A stretch of 64,000 nucleotides of DNA from PALSA-693 sp963834725 (lineage in GTDB: Bacteria > Actinomycetota > Acidimicrobiia > Acidimicrobiales > Palsa-688), in NCBI GenBank assembly GCA_963834725.1, contig CAWICN010000001.1:310001-374000 (forward strand), read 5' to 3'. The notes beneath the pieces were generated by a model, which searched no databases, had not been told where the DNA came from, and was given only the letters and a program-made list of their open reading frames with translations. Both the position numbers and the translations under genes were made by a program. This document shows positions 53,916 to 62,172 of the stretch, piece after piece. Every line of letters starts with the position of its first letter. The first letter of the stretch is position 1.

Positions 53916-54083
53916 ATGACCTCGAAGCGAAGCGCTCGGGCAATCCGCGCCGCGCAAGCCTTTCAGGCACGGGTGGGTCCCGCCGCTTCCCGACCGTCCG
54001 AGACCCCTTCCCAGCCCGGGCGGGCAAGCGAGGAACCCGAAGAAACCGAGTCTGGGACTGACCCGACTGGACGGCGTGACTGA
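53916..54083 (+). CDS. Small basic/acidic hypothetical protein
   Basis: A 55-residue frame from ATG 53916: MTSKRSARAIRAAQAFQARV, GPAASRPSETPSQPGRASEE, PEETESGTDPTGRRD. A basic helix is followed by a disordered acidic tail. It overlaps the GTG start of the prepilin peptidase-like frame by eight bases, suggesting translational coupling. No family known. Confidence 0.4.
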   Translation: MTSKRSARAIRAAQAFQARVGPAASRPSETPSQPGRASEEPEETESGTDPTGRRD

Positions 54084-54747
54084 CCTGAGTGCGACCGGGG
54101 CGCTGGTCGGACTCGCCGTCGGCCTGACCAGCGCCCCGGTCACAGCCGCTCTGGTCGCAGCGGCGCCCGTCAGCCGGACCGATTCGGATCTGACGCCGAT
54201 CCGACTGATCAACACTCCTGCGCTCTGACCGGGCTGCGGGTGGGCCTGCACTGGGATCTTCCCGGCATGCTCGTGTTCACCGTCGGACTGGCCCCCTTAG
54301 CGATGACCGATGTTTACTCGCGGGGCGCTTCCAAAGCGGATCGTCTATGTCACGTGGGCCGGCGGATTGGTTGGACTGGTCCTGGCTGCGGCGGTCCAGG
54401 ACCGCTGGTCGAGTTTCGCTACGGGAGCCAGCGCCGGGGCCCATTCTATGTTTGTTCTCCCCGCCGGCCTGCACCCTGTGGCCCCCTCGTCGCTTGCGTT
54501 CGGGGACGCTCGCTTGTCCGGACCGATCGGCAGCTGCCTCGGTTGGTGGCGAGCTCCGACTGTGCTGGTCGGATTCGTCGGGAGCTTCGTGCTCGCGGGC
54601 ATGACCTCACTCGTACTCCTCCTCGCCAGTGGGCGGCTAGACCGACGGGCGTCGGTGGCTCTGGGTGCCTACCTGGCCAACGGCACCTCGCTCACGCTGT
54701 GGGTTGGCACTGACGACAGCACCCACTCCGGGCGATTAGAGCGGTGA
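54076..54747 (+). pseudogene. Prepilin peptidase-like (A24 family) membrane protein, frameshifted
   Basis: GTG 54076 opens LSATGALVGLAVGLTSAPVT, then after a shift RVGLHWDLPGMLVFTVGLAP with LAMTDV (first Asp region), another shift, then PKRIVYVTWAGGLVGLVLAA, AGLHPVAPSSLAFGDARLSG (the second catalytic Asp, FGD.RL.G), GSCLGWWRAPTVLVGFVGSF and VLAGMTSLVLLLASGRLDRR. The short form without the methyltransferase domain is common in actinobacteria. Two frameshifts. Would process type IV prepilins if intact; no pilin genes in the window. Confidence 0.6.
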
Positions 54748-55064
54748 CACCGGGGACGAATCGGGGGGTGTGGGCGGCCACCAGGACCGACGGTGGCCAA
54801 CAGCGACTGCTCACAGGCGGCCAGCTCGTCACGCACAGTGGTTGCAGCGAGGAGGAGCGCCACGGCGGCCGCTCGCTCGTAGCCCTCTCGTCCCGATCGC
54901 GGTGGCACGTACCTCACGGAAGAGCGTATCCGCTCCGATCAACGATTCGGACGCTTGCTTGAGCCTTAAGCCTTTGACCCGCTTCCGCGGAGACCTGCCT
55001 TCCGGACCGCCTCTGGTGGCGAGAGACGGCTGCCCGCAAGCCGGCCGAATACTGTGGTAGGCGC
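54748..55064. other. Intergenic stretch of 317 bases
   Basis: No convincing gene; open frames are arginine/serine shadows. Convergent ends from both sides meet here, so terminators are expected, but none is obvious. Confidence 0.4.
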
Positions 55065-55352
55065 TCAGACCTCGACGACGACTTCGTAGAGGGCGGTGCT
55101 CTCGGGCGGCGGAGCTTCAGGTGGCCGGTTAGTCGCCATTGCGTCCAGCCCTGCTTTTGCGTTGGATTCGGTGTCGAAGATCACGGCCCCGACACCTGTT
55201 TTGCCGTCGAGGGAGCGAAGGAACCGGGCGGCCCGAAAGCCGGGGAGTGCCTTGATCACCGGGATCAAGCCTTCCTCGAGAAGCTTTCGGGCGGCGGCGG
55301 GGTCTCGACCCTCCAGATTCACGTACGTCACTGCGGCGTGTGCCACGTCCAT
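55065..55352 (-). CDS. ABM-fold-like small protein
   Basis: A 95-residue protein, MDVAHAAVTYVNLEGRDPAA, ARKLLEEGLIPVIKALPGFR, AARFLRSLDGKTGVGAVIFD, TESNAKAGLDAMATNRPPEA. The strand-helix-strand pattern with PGF....F..S.DG..G...FDTE..A....... matches dimeric alpha-beta barrel (ABM/Dabb-like) proteins. GAGAGGAG lies about four bases before the ATG at 55352, which fixes the start; a longer in-frame extension is not conserved. Unknown substrate. Confidence 0.7.
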   Translation of the reverse strand: MDVAHAAVTYVNLEGRDPAAARKLLEEGLIPVIKALPGFRAARFLRSLDGKTGVGAVIFDTESNAKAGLDAMATNRPPEAPPPESTALYEVVVEV

Positions 55353-55647
55353 CTCCTCTCGTGCCCGGCCTGCGTGGACGACCCGCACAATACAGGGAGG
55401 CTGAGGTTGCAAGGTCCACCCGCTCCGTGACCAAGGATTCCAAGTCAATGGAGCGGTGCGCGCTACGGATCGACGGCCTGGCGTTGGGCAGATTGTATAA
55501 GCGACATACATCCACGGCGTTACCGGACAGTGGTCTGGCGGGTTATCGGGGCGCGCTCCGGGTGACATTTGGGGATGACCCGTTGACCGCTTGACCTGTT
55601 GGCGAGGACATTGTTGTGGCGAACCAACGTCGTACACCGGATCGGGT
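55353..55647. other. Intergenic stretch of about 295 bases
   Basis: No recognised gene. It holds the promoter of the leftward ABM-like gene. Nothing else evident. Confidence 0.35.
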
Positions 55648-55962
55648 TCACCCACGGGCGTGTCTGGCGGGTTTGCGGGCGTTGCGGTCGACGAGTACGT
55701 CTAAGACCTCGCCGATGGTTCGTTCTTGGCCGATGGTTTCCGGCAGCGGTAGGTGGGTTTGGATCTGGTAGCGGTTCCGGCGCCCGTCGGTGTCTTTATC
55801 CTTTACGACGTAGCCGGCGGTGGTTAGGTCGGTGACGATGGCATAGGCGCTGCGCTCGGTGATCCCGACTCTTGTGGCGATGTCGCGCAGGCGCACGCCG
55901 GGGTCGTGGGCGATGCAGAGGAGTACGCGGGCATGATTGGTGAGGAAGCTCCACTCGCTCAT
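55648..55962 (-). CDS. Winged helix-turn-helix regulator, copy 1
   Basis: A 104-residue MarR/ArsR-like winged-helix protein from ATG 55962: MSEWSFLTNHARVLLCIAHD, PGVRLRDIATRVGITERSAY, AIVTDLTTAGYVVKDKDTDG, RRNRYQIQTHLPLPETIGQE, RTIGEVLDVLVD. The recognition helix (ITERSAYAIVTDL) and the wing (DTDGRRNRYQI) are clear. It is divergent from an Hsp20 gene across a 133-base gap, and the same regulator/Hsp20 pair recurs at 57110-58000, so it very likely controls the small heat-shock gene. Confidence 0.85.
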   Translation of the reverse strand: MSEWSFLTNHARVLLCIAHDPGVRLRDIATRVGITERSAYAIVTDLTTAGYVVKDKDTDGRRNRYQIQTHLPLPETIGQERTIGEVLDVLVDRNARKPARHARG

Positions 55963-56095
55963 CCCTAGCACCTTAGCAGACTATTCTAGAAATATGTTGC
56001 TAGTATCTTAAAGCTAGAGTATAGTGGGTCGCAGACGTTCGAGGCATAGCGGTCACAGACCGCGCGCTGTTCGAAGGTCCGAGGAAGGATCCATC
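55963..56095. promoter_or_regulatory. Divergent promoter/operator region of wHTH-Hsp20 module 1
   Basis: This gap shares a conserved core with the second module: TTCTAGAA, then GTTGCTAGTA, a CTAGAGTA and GCAGACGTTCGAGGCAT. TTCTAGAA is a perfect palindrome. The repeated CTAG boxes sit between the two divergent starts, as expected for a winged-helix operator overlapping both promoters. Confidence 0.6.
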
Positions 56096-56533
56096 ATGTT
56101 GATGCGATTCGAACCGTTGCGCGAGTTCGACCGGATCACCGAGGAGATGTTCGCCGAGCGTCGGATTCGTCAAGTTCCGGTCGACGCCTACCGTCGGGGC
56201 GACGAATTCAAGGTTGACCTTGACCTGCCCGGCACCGATCGGGGCTCGATCGAGCTGACCGTCGAGAAGGACGTGCTCACGGTGTAGGCCACGCGCACGC
56301 CGCTGCAGGTAGAGGGCGACGATTTCGTGATGGCCGAGCGGGGCCACGGCCAGTTCAGCCGCCGCCTCTTCCTAGGTGAAGGCCTTGATCGGGACCACAT
56401 CACCGCCATCTACCACGAGGGGGCGCTCACCATCACCATCCCTGTGGCCGAGCAGGCCAAGCCCCGCAAGGTCGAGATCACCCACGTAGGAACCATGGCA
56501 CAGGCCGTCGAGGCAGCCACGCTCACCGCCTGA
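56096..56533 (+). pseudogene. Hsp20/alpha-crystallin small heat-shock protein, copy 1, with in-frame TAG
   Basis: ATG 56096: MLMRFEPLREFDRITEEMFA, ERRIRQVPVDAYRRGDEFKV, DLDLPGTDRGSIELTVEKDV, LTV, then TAG at 56285-56287, then TRTPLQVEGDDFVMAERGHG, QFSRRLFLGEGLDRDHITAI, YHEGALTITIPVAEQAKPRK in the same frame. It matches copy 2 (57563-58000) across its whole length including VEITHVG; the TAG stands where copy 2 has GGG. The alpha-crystallin domain is complete apart from the stop. Either truncated, read through, or a sequencing slip. Confidence 0.8.
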
Positions 56534-56893
56534 GCATCAGTCGGCCGCCCACGAAGCTTCACCTTCCGAGGTGGCTTGTCCTCGGGTTCCACAACACGAT
56601 CAGAGAGAGGAGGGCGAAGTGTCGACACAGCGTTCGCCCAGCGAGGTTGATCCAAGTACCTGAAACGACCCGGGAGGCGATCACATCAGATGATCACCGC
56701 TCGGGTCCCATACCCACCCGTCATCACTACCGGTGCCTCGACTAGAACCGGCCCGATGTCCCCGGCTGCGTCCCGTGCGCAGGCCCGAGACGAGGCGGTC
56801 CTCTCCCTGCGAGCGGAACCGGAATGATGACGGCCTACCAAAAAACGCAAACCGACAGCGAGACCGACACCAACACGCGATCGAAGGATTGAA
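56534..56893. other. Spacer between module 1 and the zinc-ribbon gene
   Basis: About 360 bases following Hsp20 copy 1. No conserved frame was seen; open frames on the minus strand are antisense to the region and arginine-rich. Confidence 0.4.
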
Positions 56894-57067
56894 ATGATCC
56901 CCGAACCGGCCCGAGCGATGCCATTGCCGCAGAGGCACTGCGGGCGCTGCCAGCGTGCGTTCGACGGCGACCCCAACCTGTTTTTCCAGACCGACTGGGC
57001 CCTCTGCCCCGAGTGCGCCGACATCCTTCTTCCCTCGCGCCACAGCACTCCACTGGTGCTGCCCTGA
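56894..57067 (+). CDS. Small zinc-ribbon protein
   Basis: A 57-residue protein from ATG 56894 with AAGGA upstream: MIPEPARAMPLPQRHCGRCQ, RAFDGDPNLFFQTDWALCPE, CADILLPSRHSTPLVLP. HCGRC and CPEC, 26 residues apart, make a four-cysteine zinc ribbon. The W.LCP.C....L end recalls short actinobacterial zinc-ribbon proteins of unknown function. It overlaps in position the neighbourhood of the second, convergent wHTH copy. Small size explains why such genes escape annotation. Confidence 0.6.
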   Translation: MIPEPARAMPLPQRHCGRCQRAFDGDPNLFFQTDWALCPECADILLPSRHSTPLVLP

Positions 57068-57109
57068 CGACACGTCTCGGCGAATCGAACTCCCAAACCT
57101 GGAACCGCT

Positions 57110-57430
57110 CGAAGTTGACCGATGGGCGCGTCGGGCTGGTGCGCCGGGTGGTGGCGTCGACGAGCAAGTCGAGGACCTCACCGACGTTCGTTCTCCCGAG
57201 ATGTCTTCTGGTAGCGGCAGGTGGGTCTGGATCTGGTAGCGGTTGCGGCGGCCGTCGGTGTCTTTGTCCTTGACCACGTAGCCCGCAGCGGCCAGGTCGG
57301 TAACGATCGCGTAGGCGCTGCGCTCGGTGAGGCCCACGGTCGTGGCGATGTCGCGCCGACGCACCCCAGGGTCGTGGGCGACACAGGCCAGAACCCGGGC
57401 ATGATTGGTCAGCAAGCTCCACTACGTCAT
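57110..57430 (-). pseudogene. Winged helix-turn-helix regulator, copy 2, with in-frame TAG and a frameshift
   Basis: ATG 57430 reads M-T-stop-W-S-L-L-T-N-H-A, where copy 1 has M-S-E-W-S-F-L-T-N-H-A: GAG has become TAG at 57422-57424. It then continues HARVLACVAHDPGVRRRDIA, TTVGLTERSAYAIVTDLAAA, GYVVKDKDTDGRRNRYQIQT, HLPLPEDISGERT, then shifts frame to VGEVLDLLVDATTRR. About 80 percent of residues match copy 1. Both lesions suggest loss of the regulator of module 2 while its Hsp20 remains intact. Confidence 0.75.
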
Positions 57431-57562
57431 CACCACCACACCAGCAACTTTCTAGAAGATCGTTGCTAGTACCAGAGATCTAGAGTAGGGTAGGTGGCAG
57501 ACGTTCGAGGCATGGCAGTCGCAGACCGCCAGCTGTTCGGGTGTCAAGGGAAGGATTTCACC
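57431..57562. promoter_or_regulatory. Divergent promoter/operator region of wHTH-Hsp20 module 2
   Basis: Same organisation as module 1: TTCTAGAA, GTTGCTAGTA, TCTAGAGTA and GCAGACGTTCGAGGCAT in the same order and spacing, ending at an AAGGGAAGG before the Hsp20 ATG. Conservation of non-coding sequence between the two copies points to operator and promoter function. Confidence 0.6.
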
Positions 57563-58000
57563 ATGTTGATGCGATTCGAACCGTTCCGCGAGTTCGACCG
57601 GATCACAGAGGAGTTGCTGGCCCAACGCCGCGTCCGCCAAGTCCCTGTCGACGCCTACCGTCGGGGCAACGAGTTCAAGATCGTCCTCGACCTGCCCGGC
57701 GTCGATCCCGGCTCCATCGAGCTGACCGTCGAGAAAGATGTCCTCACGGTGGGGGCGGCGCGCCCATCCCACCAAGAAGAAGGCGACGAAATCCTGGTAG
57801 CAGAGCGGGGCCACGGCCAGTTCAGCCGTCAGCTGTTCCTAGGCGAAAGCCTCGACCGGGACCACATCAGCGCCATCTACCACGACGGTGTGCTGACCAT
57901 CACCATCCCCGTGGCCGAACAAGCCAAACCCCGCAAGGTCGAGATCACCCACGTCGGAAGCGTGGCCCAGGCCGTCGAGGCGTCCACCGCCACCGCCTGA
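57563..58000 (+). CDS. Hsp20/alpha-crystallin small heat-shock protein, copy 2
   Basis: A 145-residue chaperone. MLMRFEPFREFDRITEELLA, QRRVRQVPVDAYRRGNEFKI, VLDLPGVDPGSIELTVEKDV, LTVGAARPSHQEEGDEILVA, ERGHGQFSRQLFLGESLDRD, HISAIYHDGVLTITIPVAEQ, AKPRKVEITHV. The alpha-crystallin domain ends with the conserved G.L.I.IP motif (IPVAE) that mediates oligomer assembly. It binds unfolding proteins without ATP. Divergent from the damaged wHTH copy 2; the intact member of a duplicated pair. Confidence 0.92.
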   Translation: MLMRFEPFREFDRITEELLAQRRVRQVPVDAYRRGNEFKIVLDLPGVDPGSIELTVEKDVLTVGAARPSHQEEGDEILVAERGHGQFSRQLFLGESLDRDHISAIYHDGVLTITIPVAEQAKPRKVEITHVGSVAQAVEASTATA

Positions 58001-58188
58001 ACATCCGCCTCCAGCCCGGCGAAGCGTCCGCTCGCCGGCCGCGAGAGGCGGGCCTGTGATACTCGCCGTCGTCGCGGTGGGACGACGCGACCATGGACCG
58101 CCGTCGGCTATAGCGACGACCGATCCGCCCCCTGGCGCTTCGGTTGTCGTGAACGCTGCGAACAACGAAGCGAAAGAACCCGACCGAC

Positions 58189-58596
58189 ATGCATCTGCGA
58201 CACCCCCACCTAAATGCTCCAAGAGGCCGGCAACGCCGGTTCGGAACCCGCCGCTCGAAAGACCCGGCCGCCTGGGTCGGACAGGGAACGGCCTGGCTGG
58301 CCTATGACGCGGCCCGTGACTGCTACCACTGCTATTGGCTGGTCGGGCCAAGCGGTGACCACCTCCTCGAACAGGCAGCCGAGCCGAGCGCGGCCGACGC
58401 TGTCGAGTGGGGGAGGGCTCGGACGCCGAGGGCGAGGATACGCCTGGCGGACCACCGGACCTACTGGGCCGGGATGGCCCCCACCCCGCCCGGATTTGCG
58501 GGCATCTGGACCCCAGCCAGTGGACCCGCCACCCTGAGGCCGCGCCCCGCGTTCCCGGGAAGCCGGCCCCGACCGACACTGGCCCCGACGGCCTGA
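58189..58596 (+). CDS. Conserved hypothetical protein
   Basis: A 135-residue frame from ATG 58189. The middle looks like a real domain: DPAAWVGQGTAWLAYDAARD, CYHCYWLVGPSGDHLLEQAA, EPSAADAVEWGRARTPRARI, RLADHRTYWAGMAPTPPGFA. Two cysteines flank a Tyr-His pair (CYHCYW). The tail is proline/arginine-rich and may be out of frame. No family is known to me; it is followed 58 bases later by an SPFH protein and may be in one operon with it. Confidence 0.5.
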   Translation: MHLRHPHLNAPRGRQRRFGTRRSKDPAAWVGQGTAWLAYDAARDCYHCYWLVGPSGDHLLEQAAEPSAADAVEWGRARTPRARIRLADHRTYWAGMAPTPPGFAGIWTPASGPATLRPRPAFPGSRPRPTLAPTA

Positions 58597-58653
58597 AATG
58601 AGAGCGATCAACGCCGGCGGCGTCAGAGTCCGCCTGAGGAAGGACAGCCCGCG

Positions 58654-59467
58654 ATGTTCGGGTTCCATGTCATCCGCCAATACGAGCAGGGCATCGTCTT
58701 TCGTTGGGGCAAGCTGCAAGCGAAGGTGCGCCAACCGGGTCTGACCTGGTTGAACCCCTTCAGCTGCCGGCTGACATCGGTCAACATGCAAACCGTGGTG
58801 GCCGGTGTCCCCGCCCAAGAGGCCATCACCCGCGACAACGTGACGCTCACGGTCGACGCCGTCGTCTATTACAAGGTGGTCGACCCGGTCAAAGCCGTGA
58901 TCAACGTGCAAAACTACCACGAGGCGGTTTCCCAGGTGGCCCAGACCTCGCTGCGTTCGGTGATCGGCCACGCCGACCTAGACGAACTGCTCTCCGAACG
59001 AGAACGGGTCAACGCCGAACTCAAAGAGGTCATCGACGGACCGACGGAGGTCCCGTGGGGGTTGCGCATCGAGCGGGTCGAGTTCAAGGACGTCGCCCTT
59101 CCGGAGTCGATGAAACGCTCCATGTCTCGCCAGGCCGAAGCTCAACGTGAGCGCGGGGCCCGGGGTCATCGCCGCCGACGGCGAATTCCAGGCCTCCAAG
59201 AAACTGTCTGAGGCCGCCCAGGCCATGGCCGCCACCCCCGGCGCCCTGCAGCTCCGGCTCCTCCAGACCGTCGTCGACGTCGCCGCCGAGAAGAACAGCA
59301 CCCTCGTGATGCCCTTCCCGGTGGAGCTGCTCCGCTTCTTCGACCACGCCGCCCAGCCTGAGACCGCCCATGCCACCGAGTTTCTGCTGGGTCGCCAAGC
59401 CGACCACGATCTCCAACCAGAAACTGTGACGAACGGCGACGGCGAAATGCTCATCCCCGCCCCCTGA
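58654..59467 (+). pseudogene. SPFH/band 7 (stomatin/slipin-like) protein, one frameshift
   Basis: ATG 58654: IRQYEQGIVFRWGKLQAKVR, QPGLTWLNPFSCRLTSVNMQ, EAITRDNVTLTVDAVVYYKV, VDPVKAVINVQNYHEAVSQV, AQTSLRSVIGHADLDELLSE, EVPWGLRIERVEFKDVALPE, SMKRSMSRQAEAQRERGA. Then a shift near 59150 to RARVIAADGEFQASKKLSEA, AQAMAATPGALQLRLLQTVV, FPVELLRFFDHAAQ. The slipin pattern (PGL....P, TRDNVT..V.AVVYY.V.D, QAEAER.RRA..I.A.GE..A...L) is complete. The conserved QAEAQRERRA-ARVIAADGE joint shows a single-base lesion. A membrane-scaffold protein. Confidence 0.8.
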
Positions 59468-59710
59468 GGGTCGCGTAGGGCATCCCTCTGGAGGAGAAGC
59501 CGGTTGCCGGAGGCCGGCAACGGCAACCCCCTGGGGAATTAGCTGATCGTCAGCACCTGGGGCTTCCTGACCCGCGACCACCGCGTTTTCGCCAGCCACA
59601 GCTGGGAAGAAGACCGAGGTACCCTGCCCGAATCATCACCCGAGCCGCTGAGAAAGGACGAACCTGATGCAGACCCCATCACCCGAGGCTCGGACCTACT
59701 GGGCGGCTCC

Positions 59711-60196
59711 GTGCCGGCCGACCCCCTGGCCGAGATCGACCAGCTCATGCAGAACAAGCTGCGCGAGGAGCAAGCAGCAGCAGACCGCAGCGCGCAGCTC
59801 GAGACCGACCGCTCCGACTTCGCGGCCGAGTTCACGAGCGTGTGCGAACAGCAGGTTCGCCCCGCGATGGAAGCGATCCTCCAACGACTTCGCCGCAACG
59901 GCGGAGGAGGTGTCATCGAGGACCGCCCCGAGGACTTCGGCCAACGCCACGCCCAGCTGATCCTGTGGATGTCATTTAGTGGTGAGATCACCGGCGCGCC
60001 TCGCCACGACCGCCACCCCTACCTCCAACTCGATGCTGACATCGACAAGCGGTCGGTGACAGTATCGGAAGGCGACATGTGGCAAGGCCAAGGCGGCAAC
60101 CGTAGCGGCAAGTTTGCTGAATGGCAGCTGGTGGAGATCACTCCCGCCCGGGTGACCCAAGAAATCCTGGCGATCATCCGCCGAGCCCTCAGGTAG
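59711..60196 (+). CDS. Conserved hypothetical protein
   Basis: A 161-residue protein from GTG 59711: LAEIDQLMQNKLREEQAAAD, RSDFAAEFTSVCEQQVRPAM, EAILQRLRRNGGGGVIEDRP, HAQLILWMSFSGEITGAPRH, DRHPYLQLDADIDKRSVTVS, EGDMWQGQGGNRSGKFAEWQ, ITPARVTQEILAIIRRALR. A conserved soluble protein with a coiled-coil-like N-terminus followed by a beta-rich domain; the F..EF..VC...VRPAMEAIL.RLR..GGGG.I pattern recurs in actinobacterial proteins of unknown role. GTG is used because the upstream ATG is out of frame. Confidence 0.65.
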   Translation: MPADPLAEIDQLMQNKLREEQAAADRSAQLETDRSDFAAEFTSVCEQQVRPAMEAILQRLRRNGGGGVIEDRPEDFGQRHAQLILWMSFSGEITGAPRHDRHPYLQLDADIDKRSVTVSEGDMWQGQGGNRSGKFAEWQLVEITPARVTQEILAIIRRALR

Positions 60197-60379
60197 CAGA
60201 CGTTCCCGCCCAAGAGGGCAGCCAGCGGACACAGCCGAGGTAGGTCCGGCACGAGCCGGCAATCCATCTCGAACGCCTGGCCCGGCCCCAGACTGGTGCA
60301 GTTCGGGGTCTGCGCCTTCTGCGCCCGACAGATTCGCGGGTCGGTTCACCACGCATCGACCAGGTTGCGCCCCGTTTGG

Positions 60380-60655
60380 CGTCGACGAACAGGACGTCGA
60401 GGCCCCGCCGAGGACCTTGCCGATCAGCTGTCCTGGCTGATCCATTCGCGCCGAGAATGATGGTCACAGATGTGGCCGGGCTGCGCGGCGTCCTTCTCGT
60501 TGACCACGTAGCCGGCCACGCTGGTCCGCGCCGATGCCCTTAGGCGCAATGACGTCGAGCGCGACCGCCAGATCTCGGAGACCCGCATCGGGGTTGTGGG
60601 CGATAAAGACAACCCACGAGCATAGTTTGGCCAAAAAAGCTCCGCCTGCCCATCC
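60380..60655 (-). pseudogene. Winged helix-turn-helix regulator, eroded copy 3
   Basis: Frames shift along the sequence: AELFWPNYARG, then VVFIAHNPDAGLRDLAVALD, then VAGYVVNEKDAAQ, then RRGLDVLFVDAKRG. These align with copy 1 (SFLTNHARVLLCIAHDPGVRLRD, AGYVVKDKDTDGR, EVLDVLVD). At least three frameshifts and no start remain. No Hsp20 partner is recognisable to its right, so only the regulator half of a third module survives. Confidence 0.55.
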
Positions 60656-60965
60656 AAAGAAATATCAGCGTTAGAATACGTGAAATCTGATACTAGTTTT
60701 ACCGATCTACTGTATGCTCAGGGTAGTGGCTCAGCCGGGCCGCCCAGCCTGGAGAGTTGTCGCCATGGGAATCACTGCCAAGACTTGCTCTCGGTCGGCA
60801 TCTCACTTCACGAGGCTGTCGGGCCGCGCTGGTGGCCATTTGCGACCAGGCGACTCGCTCTTCTGGGCGACCAACCGAGCCTACACACCCAGAGCCTCCG
60901 AGCATCAGGTGAGATGGGCACGGCCCAGCCCGGGGCAGCATCATCAGACCCCGAGTTCCCCGCCG

Positions 60966-61280
60966 ATGTCACGGCGGCCGGAGCTGGCCGAGCGGGTATG
61001 GCGACGGGCACTCGAACTGGCACAGCCATTCGCCCGGAACGACCGGTTCGCGCTATTCCTGTCGCGTGCCGCTAACCACGATCCTGCCACCATGGCCCAC
61101 GCCTTGACCCTCGGCCGCACCCAGCTGCGGGCGCACAGCGACGACAGCAAAACGCTCGGCGGGGTCACCCTCCTCGAGGCAGTCATCGCACACCTCGGTT
61201 ACGTTCCGGTCCCCGGCGACCTCACGACATCACGACGAGACCGCGCCGCGCCGCCCGCAATAGTGACGCCCGGCCTCTAG
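60966..61280 (+). CDS. Hypothetical protein
   Basis: A 104-residue frame from ATG 60966: PELAERVWRRALELAQPFAR, NDRFALFLSRAANHDPATMA, HALTLGRTQLRAHSDDSKTL, GGVTLLEAVIAHLGY. Alpha-helical, with regular charge and no membrane segment. The longer in-frame extension upstream is not protein-like, so this start is used; no RBS is clear. Family not recognised. Confidence 0.45.
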   Translation: MSRRPELAERVWRRALELAQPFARNDRFALFLSRAANHDPATMAHALTLGRTQLRAHSDDSKTLGGVTLLEAVIAHLGYVPVPGDLTTSRRDRAAPPAIVTPGL

Positions 61281-61582
61281 ATCGCCCTCGACCGGCTCCG
61301 ATCCGACCCATCTCTGCTGTCGGTACGGCGATCCCCGGCGTCGCGCACCCACCCGTTATCGGGGGACCACCAGTTGAACTCCGTTACCTCGTCGCCGAAC
61401 CGGCCAACCCCTGCCAGGCAGGAAGACCTACAGAGAAAATGAGGCTTCCCATCGGAGCACCTGAGCGCCGCGTGAAACAGCCAGCGATCAGAGACCTGCA
61501 CCGAGTCGACCGGTACCACCGCGCACCGGTGTGACTGCTCGTGTAGCTGCTGGGTCAAATCGAACGCTTCCAATATCTGCAC
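61277..61582 (-). CDS. Hypothetical protein, uncertain
   Basis: A 101-residue frame: MQILEAFDLTQQLHEQSHRC, AVVPVDSVQVSDRWLFHAAL, RCSDGKPHFLCRSSCLAGVG, RFGDEVTEFNWWSPDNGWVR. Several cysteines (RCS, LCRSSC) and a plausible beta-rich core argue for a real gene, but no family or RBS is apparent. It is convergent with the preceding gene, overlapping by four bases. Confidence 0.35.
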   Translation of the reverse strand: MQILEAFDLTQQLHEQSHRCAVVPVDSVQVSDRWLFHAALRCSDGKPHFLCRSSCLAGVGRFGDEVTEFNWWSPDNGWVRDAGDRRTDSRDGSDRSRSRAI

Positions 61583-62172
61583 GGCTTCGTAAGAGACTGC
61601 AGGGGCTCTTTCCGGTCGACGGTCACGGTGTGAGAACCGGCGAGTCGAGCCGGGAGGAGCCCAACGAGTGAATCCCGGCCCGGGCTGACAATACGAACAT
61701 CACACGGCGGAACACCTGGCCACCCAGAGGCAGCTTCTCATTGCCTCCGCCTCGGACAATGGCCTAGAAGTATCCGACATATCGATCTACGTGCCGGCTC
61801 GGTGGTGGCCGGGCGGTACGCTTGGTTTTGTTCGGTTGCTGCTCCTCTACCGATCCGCCTGATAGAGTCCCGGGCCATGTCCAAGCTGCGCCACCCCTCC
61901 CTCGACGGTGGTGCCCGCGAGCTGCCCACCGGCCAAGCCCATCACACGGCTGGAGATCGTCCGCCGCCGAAATTGCCCACACCACTACTGGCATTTCCGG
62001 CACCAGAACACTTCGTGAATCCTGAGCTGAGGCTCTGTCAGATCAGGTTGCAAAATCTCAGCGACGCCTTCCGAGCGGGATCCTTTTACAGACAGATCAA
62101 GGGGCGTACATCGGCGCTGACCAGGGTAGATCGCAGTTGTGCGTTGTTGGTCGACCTGGAAAGGGGGTTCCC
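61583..62172. other. Gene-poor stretch of about 590 bases
   Basis: Open frames on both strands lack family-like residues. A leader region for the LapA-like gene at its right end is expected. Nothing else seen. Confidence 0.4.
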
